A stretch of DNA of 64,000 nt from Trichuris trichiura (taxonomy: Eukaryota > Nematoda > Enoplea > Trichinellida > Trichuridae), in contig JBAJFE010000026.1 in assembly GCA_037903355.1 (NCBI GenBank), forward strand, positions 7,564,001-7,628,000, written 5' to 3'. Positions 47,401-59,829 of this stretch are shown here, piece by piece (position 1 is the first letter of the stretch; every line of letters begins with the position of its first letter). The notes beneath the pieces were generated by a model. It was not told where the DNA came from and made no database searches. It worked only from the letters and a program-made list of their open reading frames with translations. A program made the position numbers and the translations under genes.

Positions 47401-48264
47401 AAACTGCGTGGCTGGAAGTAATGATCTCGTTATACGGGCGAGTTTAGTTTGTTCAACACGTCTAGTTTTGGTTTCACTGCCTCTGTTTAAGCAGGGTGCG
47501 TAAAGTTGACGAGTCAACGAGAATTTTAAGCATTATGTAGCTGTGATAAGCTCACTGCTTTACCATATCGAGCCGCATAAACTGCAGCATCAAATCTAAG
47601 GCTTCATACAGGCTGAATTTTTTGTTACCGATGAGACTTTCTTATTTTTCTCGTTTGAACATGAGCTTCAGTTTAAAAAAGTAATAAGCACGCGGGGATG
47701 GTGAGGTGGGCGGTTGTTTTGCTCGATAGTAAGGAGTGAATGGCTGCACGAATGATTGCGATAATCGGAACATGTGAAACATTGATATACATTTATTTTA
47801 TTGCAATAACTTGGCGCCCATTTGGTTGTGCAACCGAATCTTCGAGTCCGCTGAAAATATCCTGCAAGTCGGTTTCTTTCCGGTTTTTGCGCCATCATAG
47901 CTTTTGCTCATGTTTCGGCTTGAATCTCAGTTTCTAAGAGTTTAGTAAATTTGGAAAATATGCCCTAAGTTAAGCGGTCTAATCAGCTTACATGGCTTGC
48001 AAGCGCCGCGCGGTATATTTTGTGTAGCGGTGTACGTAGGACGGTTCTTTGTCAGGAAGTAATAGTCCTTACCGCTTTGGTATAGGTTTGTTTATTTTTT
48101 GGTAAAGATACTTCGTATAAGATTTTCAGCTTCCTCGATGTGTACTGTTTGCAGTAAGATCGAATAAAGTTTGTAGCAGTACGTTGGGGTATCCCAACTT
48201 GTCCTAAACCTTTCGCAGCATACTATGGGTGCGTTGAAGTTGTTTTCTTTTGACAGAAGAAGAG
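44455..48264. other. Mostly empty; one doubtful ORF at 46586-46858
   Basis: The plus-strand frame 46586-46858 (about 90 codons, with MERKPNSVSTDKKVKAKPF and a Ser-rich C-terminal part) is open in two overlapping frames after a CAG acceptor, so it may be an exon. There is no family match. 44470-44697 (+) opposite the promoter of the minus-strand gene is equally doubtful. The rest is AT-rich. Confidence 0.35.
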
Positions 48265-50447
48265 ATGGAACCACCGAAGTGCAAAGAAAGTGAAAAGGCG
48301 AAGGAGGAGGAGGACGACGGGTACTGTGGCGAAGAAACAATAAAGTATTACTACGACGGAGTATATCATGTTTCGGATTTAGCAGAGTTTTCTGATACTG
48401 TCGGATTTTACCGGAGAAAGGTGTGAATTGTGCTGTGCTGGCATGCTAAAGTTTCAAAACTTGAATTAAGGCTTTCAAACGAGTACTTCCATGGGCGGTT
48501 TTGACAAATGGAATGGTCTTTGGCATACAGCTTTTCGGCTTTGCCCTCTTGTGGCGTTTACTTGTTGCGCTTATGTTGACGGACCCTGACAGTAAGTAGG
48601 GTAAAATGCAATGCATTAATTGGATAGCTGTGCTTTGTCAGTTATTCACGATATCTTCAAATTTCGGACGCTGTGGTGTTACGCTATAGTGATGGTGTTG
48701 TCTGTTTTCTTCTGCTGTATTACGCTAGTGAACTTTCGAGGTAAGCAGCGCAGTGTGGCTTTTACAAGTTCAGAATTACTAACTTCCATTTATTGTAGGT
48801 TCTTTCCGTATGCGACCGTCATCATTGAAATCATTACCACTCGACGATTTGGATCCCTACCTTTGGGGATTTCTGCTAGAGGCATTCTGCTCTATCCTCA
48901 TTGGAATCTTGTTTTTCAGCCATACCGCCCCTTCCATACCGTAAAAGCAGCCATTCAATTTTAAGTCAGACGTGCTTTGCTAATAATGTCATTGTAGAAT
49001 TGATACGGATGTTCTATGCTATGTTAGCATGCTAAGCTCAATTATATTGATGCTTGCAGCTTTCATGTCGGCCCATTATCATGTTGACTTCAGCATAGAT
49101 TACTCTGTGGTATTTGGAGATGCGCAGTGCTGTTTCTTCGGTTATTCAGACGAATTGCTATGTTTAGGTTACGCTGTTTGGGCCATCCTTGTTCATCTCC
49201 ATCTGCAGACTGGCTATAATTATTTGGGTCTTTACCGTACCATCGTATTTCTTTTTTGGTACGTGAATTTAATAAGTTACTTGTCATCCATTCGTGCTAT
49301 TTCAGCTAAATTAACATGGGCATCTTATTTCCACAAGTAACCCTATTGACGGCCAGTACTTCCGTTTCACTGAGCTTTATTTCGTTAGGCTATTTTTTAC
49401 GCCTCAGTCTTTTTGCCTTCTTATCGTTATTATGGCAAACTGCTATCGAAAAATAAGTCTCGTCTGGATGTGCAAGCGCGCCTTATTGCAGGTTTCTATT
49501 TAGCAATTTGGTGCGATTATATTTGTTTTTGGTTTGCAGGCTGATCTTTTCGTAGTTTCCAATCGTTTTGAATCAGATCCTTGTACTTCTCGATTATGGC
49601 TTCATATAGCTTTGTATGACAAAAAATCGTCCATATTGAAGGTACAGTCTTTTTATTTTTGTTGCTTTCTTGCTTAGTAGTTCTTTCAGCATTTGGCTTT
49701 TGCGAAACTAGCTCGTGTAGCGCTAAACAGTGGTGATTGCAACGCGATTTTATTGAACGGTCGTTGGGGTACGCTTGTTTACTTCAACCCATTTTGCATC
49801 TTCGCTTGCTAAAGTTGTAATCTAAGCTTAGGCCCCAACTGGAGCGTTTGGAATAGTGTGCGCGAAGCTTGCCTGAAAGAAATGTCCAACTTTGAACAGG
49901 GCCTTGACAGAGAGCATGACTCGCTTTATTCTCGAGCTTTATCTTCGACGCAGATCATAAGAAGGCAATACCAATTTCCTAGCGCTGTTCTGGATTCTTC
50001 TTTCGATTCATGGTCAACTCCAATGAAGAACTATCACCAGTACGTTGATTTTTCGGATACAGACGGAATAGAACTTGGAAAGGACAAAAGCGTATATGAC
50101 TGGAATATTTGGAACAATTATCAAATTGTGGTATGGTGTGCGCAAAGTGAGTTTCAACTTTACCTGTTGTGCAATTGGCTATATCTGTTCTTTCAGTTCT
50201 ATGCGGTGCCATATGTGTTAGCCATTCAGTCAGCTCTTCGAATGATATTCGTCCTTATTTAGCGGAGATTTTGTCTCACTTTTTCTCAGTGGTGCGACGC
50301 CTTCGCAAACACCAGCGTTTGCTTCTTGAAATCGCTGCCAACAGCTACTGCAAAACTAGTATACTTAACCTTGGTACTACAGTTTACTGGAAAACGGTTG
50401 CCCGTTTGCGTGAAATGAAGAACACTTACGGACGAAGTTTGGGGTAA
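48265..50447 (+). CDS. NDC1: Nucleoporin NDC1, membrane anchor of the nuclear pore
   Basis: NDC1 is the conserved transmembrane nucleoporin needed to insert and anchor pores. Eleven exons join in phase to 513 residues: 48265-48420, 48471-48591, 48642-48740, 48799-48940, 49094-49236, 49306-49336, 49389-49491, 49540-49641, 49690-49768, 49832-50146, 50197-50447. An acidic N-terminus (KEEEDDGY) precedes FKRVLPWAVL and a series of hydrophobic helices. The cytosolic C-terminal half is most telling: LHIALYDKKSSILKHLAFAK, then GPNWSVWNSVREACLKEM (human HNWTAISRECLNLL), IVVWCAQILCGAICVSHSV and SILNLGTTVYWKTVARLREM (human [20 protein letters not shown]). Shorter than the 674-residue human protein, mainly in the linker. 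The exon 5-6 donor (CC|GTACC) is the least certain join. Confidence 0.82.
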
Positions 50448-50715
50448 CCATTTTAACCATTTTTTTTTAGCCATTCTCACTTCGGTGCGTTCAGACTATT
50501 CATACGACATGAAGAAGACGCTAGGCTGTTTGAGACAATGTAGCACGAACTATCTCTCCGGTTATTTAAACGGTAGTTTTTCCGTTGCATTTTCTAGTTG
50601 TTTTACAACGTTGCTACTTACGGTTTTCAGTGAACGTTGAATTTAGATTTCCAGTCTTCTTCGTTCGTAGCTTAATTTGCACATTTAAAAAAAAACTTTA
50701 AAAATGCTGTTTATC

Positions 50716-51110
50716 TCAGACGCCGCTCAGACGTAGTTTCCATTTTTTCCTTGCCTTATTCCTGGGGTCTTTACCTTCTCGTCCCCGCGTTCGACGGGAA
50801 CGAGCGGCTAAATACCTGTACATTCTGGTAAAACAACGTTTTTCGAAGGGACGCAGTTTGAAGTATTTCCCACCAATTTTTCCAGTGGTCAGAAGTGCGT
50901 CAGTCAGTCGATTCATCAAACATGGGACACTCGGATCGGCGGGCATTGGGATCCGTTTGTTAAAAAGTACAGTACGATATCCTTTATCTGATTTTACGAT
51001 GTCGGGGATATTATTGAGCATCGATTTAGCGACGTGACTTCCCACCCCGTTGGAAAGTACGCGACGACCGTGTAAAAGGGAGAGCCGCTGACGATGCGAC
51101 CCGATGAACC
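50716..51110 (-). CDS. Small, very basic protein (possible mitochondrial ribosomal protein), last exon
   Basis: After an acceptor TTTTCAG at 51111 the minus strand is open for about 130 codons to TAA. It reads FIGSHRQRLSLLHGRRVLSN, a middle KGYRTVLFNKRIPM, and a strongly basic end FEKRCFTRMYRYLAARSRRT...ARKKWKLRL. The first in-frame ATG is internal (MLNNIPDIVKSD), so an upstream exon is likely. Composition and size suit a mitochondrial ribosomal protein. I considered bS21m but the YYEKP motif is not there. Its 3' end is 268 bases from the NDC1 stop, so the two genes converge. Confidence 0.5.
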
Positions 51111-54100
51111 CTGAAAACTCTACCGTATTTTTGGCTTTGAAAGTGAGAAAAGTTTAACGTGACTTTTCCCCAATTAAAGAACGAACGCTGTTACTAATGA
51201 TATAGCGATTCTGAACAAAGCTTTTTAAAAAGACTACTGCACTGTTGAACTATTGCTCAAAGGTATTTCCATTCCAGGATGCGTATAAATCGTTAAATCA
51301 ATTTCTTATTTTTACATTTGAATCCAAAGCCTCACGTATGTAAGCATTGCGTTTTGATTACATGGACATTTATTTCAAAATGGAAAACACGTTTGGCCCT
51401 GAGCGGTTTGGGTGATGGATTTTGTGCTCAGAGCTCTCGGCGCTCTTTTTGACCTCTCGTTAACGAATTAAAACGCGACGGAGGGTTTTGAGGTCACATC
51501 GTAAACCGTGTCATTTTGTAGATGATGTGTAAGAAGTTTATCCCTTTAAAAGCAACACCCGAATGCCGTCACGCCATTGCTAATAAAAAATGCATTTGAA
51601 CAAGATGGTCGGCTGCGAAAATAGTGTAGAAAAACTGCTAATTTTTGCACTGTTTTTATAACGAATCATTCACCATTTAAGTAGTACGGATTAGTAGCCA
51701 CCGTTCATAATCCGTGGAATTTAAGCAATAAATAATAAATATGTTTCCTTACGAAGTGAAAGTTTCTCTAATAATACCCGTTGGTCGATAGTGCTATAGC
51801 TGTTTTGCTGACGAGCTGTTCCTTACTGCTTTGTTTTCCTGTGATATTAGCAGTTGGCTTGTATTGCTTGGTAAAGCAGACGCAGTTTTTGAAAAGTTGT
51901 TCAATTTACCCTTTCCTTTCTAACGTCTTATCCCCAGTTTTATGGGAGTGAAGATGATTGCAATAAAATCACTACCCACTTAGTGTCTACTATCAAACAA
52001 TGAAAAGTGGACAGTTTCGATCTTGTTACCATGGAAAGACTATAAGTCCACTATGCTTTATGGAAAATGCCTGAGAAGCGCTCGTCATTTGCCTTTGAGA
52101 GGTGGAAGAGAGCTGCTTTGATATCTAGTCAGTTCTCTTTAATGGCAAATCAGTTTTCTTTTCTATCGAACAAGGTGCCTCGAGTAACTATTTCGAGTTA
52201 ACGTTTTTTCGATGCACCTAAGCTCATCGTGTAGGAGCTCCTCGCCGCAGAAGTTGAACGCCCTGCCCGCCGCATCATTCCCTTTATGAACGAAAACAGA
52301 TTTCGGATAAGGACAGCTAAAATGAAGGTATTTAGATAAGTCAATCGGTTTCCTATGTCCATTTGTTTTTAAACTGATTCCTTTTCGGGATTACAAGTGT
52401 TTCTCAAAAGGAAACTTTGCATGTGCACACTTTTTCCATAGCGAAAGTGATTAGTGCTTGGACGGTTTGTTCGTTCCAATTTCCATAAATGGTTTGTTCA
52501 TGTAAATTGTGAAATTCTAAGTTAATCACACTCTTTGCTGGTCTGTACCATGGTTGGTGAGTAGATTTGCTTTTGTTCCTTTGATCTCCGCTGCTTTGTT
52601 CTTTTTCCTCAATTGTAGGGGTTATTTTACATTTGCGATACGATTTGCATACGCAACCGATTTAGGCTAAGTCCTCTGGTCACTGCTGCACGCTCCACGT
52701 TACTTAGCATCAAATCAAAAAGGTTAATTACTATCATATCCTTCCATGATGTATTTTTTCACAAGCTAGGCTGTTAAAGTTGTTCACCATTATTTTTGAA
52801 TTGACAGAGCGTACGGCATGCTGTAAATGTGTGACGTGGTAACATAGTGTCTCCGTTTCTCGCGAGTCCGTTAATGACTGCAGTGCATGTTTTTCCGGGC
52901 CGCTTCTGCCCGTTAGGAAGGCCTTTTTGCGTCTGCATTCTCCAGTGGTTAACCTCATTAATGAGAGACTAATGCTCCACAGATTATTGGTACTCTTGTT
53001 GTTCTTTATGTACTTCCATTTATGGCGGAGGAACTCCAGTATTAAAACCGTTGTTTCGACATTCGCGTAGGAAAGTGAGCTCGCGATGCATAATGAATTC
53101 CGTGATTTGCATGGTTCTATTATGACCAAGACCCAATGGAGTGGTACTCCCATATTAATGTGTTACGTTGAGTAGAATGTTGGCGACATACTCGTTCCTA
53201 TAAAGTAGCAGCGATCCTCATTCAGACTGACAGCTGTGCTTTTTGATCGGTAAGCTCACCTTATCAGACGTTAGTTCGAATAGTATGCTTTTGGTGGCAG
53301 AATGCTATTTTCGTGCTAACATATTAATATAAATCAATATCCATTCGCAACTAATTTCATTGCGCTGAATAAGTAAGAAATTTCTATGATAGGGTCTCTT
53401 CCTCTTTCAACATTGTTAAGTGTCTTGCTTGTCTATTCTTGTATGAGGTATTCATGAGTAGATGTCTCGTCTCATGTTTTCACACTGCAATCACGTGATT
53501 GTCCTTCTGCAGTAACTAACCTGATTGTCAGCTTAATTAGGACATTTGTATTTACAACTTTCATAAATTATTCTTCTACAGGGTAAGCCGTTCCAAGAGT
53601 TTCTTTCGTGACTGGTAGAAGTTTAAATTCTGTTTGCACGGTCGTCTTGGTTTCTTGGACGAACGTGCCGGCAGTATTTTGCTTTACACTGAACGCTTCC
53701 TAATAACTCGCCAAGCTTTCCGGGTGTTATCAGAGAAATTTCTTGGCTGTTCTCGTCCTGATTCGTTTCCCATTTGAAAATATTGGTTCCAAACAGAGCA
53801 TGCATACTTAAGGACTAAATACCAAATCAATAACAACCTTGCAAATGCTCGAGAAAATTATTTTACAGGCGACATTAGGAGAAGCTGGAATGCTTAGCGA
53901 ATTGATGACTGATTTCGTGAAATCGTACGGGGTTGTACAGTGGTTGCGAGCGTGCATGAACCTTAAATTTGTATTTTTGGGGTTCACGAATTTACAGTGC
54001 AACATATTCTGTTTTCTTATGCTGGCGAGATAGTCGATTACACTAGTACTTTACAGTTACATCTAAATTAGAAAGCAACAAGCGTTCTGCATATTCAATA

Positions 54101-55786
54101 TAATCACGAGAAGTGTATTTTAGTTTACTTTGCTCTAAATGCTTGCCAATGTATGGCAGAAAAACTAGATTTCTTCTCATGTTCTTTCCTTTGTTGCTGC
54201 CTGTGTTCTCAACGCACGCTTGGTCCGATAGGGCACCCTGTTTGCGCTACTGCCATGCATAAGCGAGAGAGGGACACAGAATCGCTTTAAATTTGAATAC
54301 GTAGCATTTTTTTAACGGACCTGCATATTTTCACAGTAAAGACCCGTTTATAACCACATTTGTTTCCGGAGGTTTTTGGGTCCACTTCTGGCTCGTCCTT
54401 AGCGGTAGAGACTTATCAAAATTTCTACCGACTGGGCAGATGGCAAAATTTGCTGATGACGAGTGTAGATTGACACGAAGGCTTTGTATTTGACATAAAA
54501 AAAACGTACACCTATAAATAAAACTTCTCGTGAAAGGAAAATTGTAAGAACAGCCTATTAAGAAGGGAAAGACTGAAGGAGTCTGAAAAAAAATACTTTA
54601 GTGCAAGTAGTTCCATGCCTTGCGCTACTGACTTTCTAAGTTTGTGTACTTATTAGTTCAGGTATTGGTAAAGCTGCACTCCATGCCCAAAATATCTAAA
54701 AATTGCCTCAGTTAAAATGCGTAGATGCATTCATCAGTGGAACAACAACTCTCGCGCATCGTCAGTGTAATGTCTCTACAAGAACAATATAATAATTTAC
54801 TCGGGAAAGCGTAGGCGACAGATGCATTTTAACATTCAGAACTCTGCGTCGGTGCACGCAAACAAATGATTTCCTTATCAGAAGCGAAACGGGACCTCAA
54901 TAGATAGTTCCCTTCGCCGATTAGCGACAGTAATGCTCAGCTCAAAGAATAAGCGATTAACAAATAATTATTTTAAATGTATTTTTGGTATGTTGACTTA
55001 CTGATGCATGAAAAGTTTTAATTAAAAGTCTAATTCAATAATAAAATACTTTCATCAATTTTCATGCGCTACTTGTTAGATTCGGTACGAGGAACACAGC
55101 GAATAAATCAATATCCTAAATACGTTAACTTTCACAGAAGAGCTATTTATTTAAATACGCCAGCTATTTATTTCCTTTGCATATGGCGTCTCGGTATGGC
55201 AGTGGCAAGTTTAGCTGGATTTTCACTTTTATGCTGCTGAGATATAACAGCCATCGATCGGCAATGACCATTGTATGATTTTTTTAACCGAAGGCTGTAA
55301 TCATACTCGCATGCCTATTTAGGAAGAAACGGTAGGAAGCAGCTCTCGTTAAATCGTTCACTTTTTGTGAGCACAATGGGACTTGAAAAACTTAAGCTTT
55401 TTTCTATTAATACGTAATTGTGCGCCTATTTTATACCACTGAAAATCTTTTGCCTAAGAGGAAGAGAGATTTATCATATCTTGTCTCTTCTTGTATCAGC
55501 TAAGTCTTCAGCAGCTGCGACCGTTCTGCTTGACAGGAACACGCGGTGATCCTTAACTCTTCTGTTCACTTTATCATTAATGAATTGGAACACGAGTGCA
55601 TCTTATGAAAGACTAAACGAATGATTGGTGTGCATCATTTTAGGTGAATGCCAACTGAAAACGACCTAGTGCGAAGATAAAGTACAAGCCTATGTACATT
55701 CATTATTTCTTTGGAAAAATGCGAAGTACTTTCTTGCTTTTTTGTCAACTGTTCGTCTAACTCAAACGACGACTGATGTAGATACA
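51111..55786. other. 4.7 kb without a supported gene
   Basis: Longest frames are 52734-53153 (-), 139 codons from an ATG, and 53848-54033 (+), about 60 codons. Both have unremarkable composition and no splice context. The start of the basic protein gene ending at 50716 may lie just to the right of 51111. Confidence 0.45.
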
Positions 55787-56731
55787 ATGGCCGCTATATT
55801 CATGGAAACTTTTAAAGATAAATTGCTTTTGCTTTTACACTGCATTGCCGTGACACTGCTCACTCTTGGATTTCTATCCATCGTCTCTAGCTCTTCTGTT
55901 CTTTTTATGGTATTCAAAGCGAAAGCATTGAGAAGTCGGTATTTTATGACTATGATAGCCATTTCAATTAATGATCTTCTCACAGGGATGGTATACTTCA
56001 TACTTGCACTTTATGGTTTGCTAATGGATGGTAAAAGTGAAAATCCAGATTCTAATTGCTGTCCGAAGAGCGCGTTGCTCAGTTTTTGCAACAACAACGC
56101 TCTTATGTCAGCCGTGGCTTTAAGTGTTGACAGAATAATTGCTGCTTGTCATCCTTTGTTCTACCGCAACGTGAGCATATACAAATTTCATATTCCGCTT
56201 GTAGGACTTGTGACTAGCTACTCACTATCATTGTCTGTGGCTACTGTTATTCAAGGATACGGGAAGGTAATTCCGTTTAACAAATGTGGCCCTGAGCTTT
56301 GTTGGAACTCAACGTTTAATGTTTACATGATGCAGCACTTGAACATGGCTCTGGCGTTTAGTATATTTTTTCTTAATTTAACTCTCGTCATTTATACAAG
56401 ACGCTCTGCGAAGACTTATCAACGACGTAACCTGATGCAATTATTCAACATCAAATACCGCGAACAAGTTAGAGTCAGGAAGACATTGACTTGGGTCACC
56501 TTGGTAGTAGTGACTCTGCAAATCGCTGGTCGAACTATGCGACTACTTTCGTTGCAAGCAACGAACGAAATCAATTACACTTTCCTGTACAATTCCATTC
56601 ATATTTTCACCGCCTTGAACGCTGTTCTTAACTATTTCATAGTGGCTCTGACGTCTGCTGAATTCAGGGCTGCACAAAGACGCGTTTTGTTGCGTTCCAG
56701 TAGCGTTGGACCCTTTCGTGGTGTTGAATAA
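55787..56731 (+). CDS. Rhodopsin-like seven-transmembrane receptor, single exon
   Basis: One uninterrupted frame of 314 codons from ATG 55787. Seven hydrophobic segments are visible. TM1 begins LLLLLHCIAVTLLTLGF, and TM2 has AISINDLLTGMVYF (the LxxxD position is SINDLL). TM3 ends ALSVDRIIAACHPLFY, a DRY-type motif read as DRI. Loop cysteines CGPELCWN precede TM5, and a basic third loop contains TRRSAKTYQRRN. TM6 is TWVTLVVVTLQIAG, and TM7 ends NAVLNYFIVAL, where NPxxY is replaced by NAVLNY. It fits nematode srsx-like or orphan class A receptors. The ligand cannot be told. It is intronless, unlike most genes in the window. The frame also extends 15 codons upstream to a TTG. Confidence 0.85.
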   Translation: MAAIFMETFKDKLLLLLHCIAVTLLTLGFLSIVSSSSVLFMVFKAKALRSRYFMTMIAISINDLLTGMVYFILALYGLLMDGKSENPDSNCCPKSALLSFCNNNALMSAVALSVDRIIAACHPLFYRNVSIYKFHIPLVGLVTSYSLSLSVATVIQGYGKVIPFNKCGPELCWNSTFNVYMMQHLNMALAFSIFFLNLTLVIYTRRSAKTYQRRNLMQLFNIKYREQVRVRKTLTWVTLVVVTLQIAGRTMRLLSLQATNEINYTFLYNSIHIFTALNAVLNYFIVALTSAEFRAAQRRVLLRSSSVGPFRGVE

Positions 56732-58486
56732 TATGCTGCCTCATATAAGCTTTGCGTTGTTTCACTGCGCGTTAAGGTGTGTGGATTAATAAGCTGAAAC
56801 ATCGAATTTTTTTCACTGAATCGACTGGTTATTACGAAAAAAAGTAAAGGGACTAGGAAGATGAGACATCAACGTGTTTTACGCTTGGTAAACTTTTCCC
56901 ATTTTGGAAAGGTTGATTTGGCTGGAATTTATGGAAAGTTCTTGTACGGAGTCCTCATTATAATTTTCATTTGTAGAAAAGAAGAAATTCGTACGAACGG
57001 GAGAACGCTTTAGGATGAAAAAGCTTTTAGCAGCACTTAAAATGATTGGCCTACAAAACTTAACTCCAGCGTGGAGACTTTGCAAGTACACGACGTTGCT
57101 TCTTGCATTCTTTATTCCCTGCTTTCTGATAAAGACAAAATAAGGCGCTTGGCGAAAGTTTCCCTAGTATGGTTTCATATAAAGGCTTTGCGTTAGCAGT
57201 GAAGACCTATACATCAGTAAATATAATAAGTTTACTGACTTTATCTATTTATGTGCAGATACGTAGTTCGGAACCGTTGCATAACGGAATTCAACAGAGG
57301 AGAACCATTATGTATCGCATATAAGCGAGATTTTCCGTTTATTTAACCTACATTTATTAGCTTGCACGAATGTTAACCTGAATGCACTTTCCGTATGAAC
57401 ACTAGGCTTATAATCAGGCGAACGTGAATTTCAGAATTATACAGCGTAGTTAGTTTATGCTGATTCACAAGTGATACTCAAATGGTTTTATTCTTGGAGC
57501 TTTCCCGTCTGCTCTTGACCCGTTCTCAGAGGTAAACATCAATGGATATAACAAGAGAGAAGATGAAATTGACCAGCAGTGAGCAGCATCGGCAAGTATG
57601 CAATTAAAATTAGACGATTTTACATTAGTTGGGCGTCCTTATCTTACTGACACGCTTTCTTTGCATTTTGTGACAGCTCATGTATGCAGTGAGACATCAT
57701 TAAAACAAATAATGTTCTTAACGGATAAAATTATCTGTAGCTAATTAAAACATAAATCAAGTTGAAGTGAAGTATTGCAGGCGGCTGAGGATATTCTAAG
57801 AGGAATTCGCCCAAACAGCACCGAAACATGTAAAGCTGAACTCTTGTTCCCAAAATGGCCCAACTTACAACTTGGCTTAACAGAATTCAAAACTAAGATC
57901 ATGACTGACTCATTTAGCTTGTAAAAATTCAACATGCAGAGCTTTCAGACCTTTCGTCCGTGTATGGAGAAAAGCGACAATTTCAGTAGCAGTAATAGGA
58001 GCGGAAACTTTATGAGATCGTTTAAACTACGAACCATTATGAAAACGTATACCACCCATTATAACATGCATTCAATGTTTGCCATGGTTTAAACATAAAT
58101 TTTAGATTTGTGCGCTTCTAAAATGTTTTCTAGGAAACGATGCAAACACGAATAGTTTAGACGAGGTTGCCGTTTCAGAGGTTAAATTAATTTTCTTGCT
58201 TTGAAAAATAATAACTATATGCTGGCCAGCAAGCTAACTGCAGTTACAAATGTTTTCCAAGCAGAATAGTTTACTTCAAAGTGTGGCATTCTTACTTGAC
58301 GGAGTATACTTTAATCGATTGCTAGAGTTTAATTATTCCCGCGCCATAGTCTGCTAGTGAACCGATCCGTATACCGTGAAACCAAGTGCTCTTACAAGGT
58401 ATTATAACTACTTAGTTAATCCTAGCTTGTACCAAACCGAAAAACGCTTTGAAGAGTGCATTTTTTCAGGATCATTTAATTTCCGC
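56732..58486. other. No recognised gene
   Basis: AT-rich spacer between the receptor and the DNase II gene, with only short frames. Confidence 0.5.
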
Positions 58487-59829
58487 TTAGCCATTGGACA
58501 GGCACCTCTCAATCTCTGCCGTGTTAGCAATCGTGTTGAACAGCGTTTGTAGCTGTTGCTGCTGAAGGCAAACCACACCGCTAGGTATAGATTTCCAAGC
58601 GTTCTAAATATGAAAACAAAAATAAGGTAGCTCGTTTGATGCATAATGCAGTATATTTACCGTTCTGACGGCATCGCTGACACAGAATGCCGCGGTTGTT
58701 CCAGCATCTTTGGAAACTGCCCAGTTTGATGTATCTTCCGATCTTTTAATGGCCACAGAATCCACTGTAATTGTCTGTGCTGGTTTGACGTTCTCCACTT
58801 TATATTTGCCAGTGCAGCTGCTCGGAAGTTTGGCCTTTGATGATTGATCACTCCAAACAATAAGACTTTGTTGCAATAATACTCCCATATATTTCGAATA
58901 TATGTCTTATAAATGAAAACAATTATGCGGGGAAAAAATGAAATGTTATTCACTAGGGGATACCAATAAATGCCTTTGATGCCTTCCCGACAAACGTTGT
59001 CAGGGCACCATTTGTGCCAGCAGTCGTAAAAGTCATACCCCTGACGAATGGAGGATAAACAACCGGTGAAGACTTCTGTGTAAGATCGTTAAGTTCGTTA
59101 ATACTTTCTATGGAAGTGGCTGGACTTGTAGTTGCGCTTTGATAATAATAGATCACCGGATCCTCGAATTTGAGAACGTTAGCTTAAACAATTCAGTCAG
59201 TTTTGCTTGACCTTAAGGTTACTCATCATACCCCAGCTCTTCATGCTCACGAAAGGAAGGCTAAGGCAGACAATAAGGCCAGCATTTCCAGCAGCTGGTG
59301 CTGCATAGGCTGCAGCCGTCATATCGGGCCATTGGCCAACTGAGTGTGTTAACCACCATCCATCAGTATCTGTGTATCCCAGCACTCCTAATAAAGCGTT
59401 TGTACATTTTTAAATAGAAAGAAAAAGTTATCTTAAAAGCAAACCTTTTGCTGGCGAATATGTTGAAAGGGGCGCTCTAAACTTTGGAGGAAAATTGCTG
59501 AAGGCGATGACATTATAATTTGGTTTCGTTTGAGCAGTAAAAAAAGGTGTAAAAAGTTCACCAAGGACACCATCGGCAGGCGTTAAGTCCACTTCTTGTT
59601 GCTCCCAAGTTGGCGCGGCAGCAGCAAATATAGCCCTCGCAGCTTGTTTTTGAGGAACAACATATAAGACACCCCTAAAAAGGAAATTATGAATTCTTGT
59701 TAATCTATTCGTTTCAACGAACCAGCTGACATCAGCTTTTGCTGCATTCCTGCACAGAACTGCTGCTGCGTGAACGGTTGTAACGCAGCAGAGCTGTAGG
59801 ATTTGGATATACACTAAACGTGAATTCAT
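58487..59829 (-). CDS. DNase II family secreted protein with a degenerate second catalytic motif
   Basis: Six exons (59723-59829, 59445-59674, 59223-59387, 58964-59182, 58661-58905, 58487-58603) join in phase to 360 residues, the length of human DNASE2. DNase II cuts DNA at acid pH in lysosomes, and trichinellid nematodes have expanded secreted versions. There is a signal peptide (LVYIQILQLCCVTTVHA). Matches are VSWGVLYVVP, SPAKGVLGYTDTDGWWLTHSV (human TKGVLLLDHDGGFWLVHSV), IVCLSLPF, VIYYYQSA and a C-terminal AWKSIPSGVVCLQ. The second HxK motif, DHSKW in human, reads DTSNW here, so both the catalytic His and Lys are changed. Introns are 35-57 nt. The ORF is intact, so it is not a decayed pseudogene. 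Confidence 0.88.

Noticed and set aside
48265..48944. Separate three-pass membrane protein gene
   Set aside because: The frame stops at TAA 48942, but CC|GTAAAAG there is a donor. Joining to 49094 gives a continuous NDC1, whose C-terminal half is unmistakable.
50716..51045. Mitochondrial ribosomal protein bS21m
   Set aside because: Size and basic C-terminus fit, but the conserved YYEKP-type motif and spacing are missing, so the name was not used.
52734..53153. 139-codon ORF on the minus strand with an ATG
   Set aside because: In 64 kb read in six frames an ORF of this length is expected now and then by chance. No splice sites, poly(A) signal or family support it.
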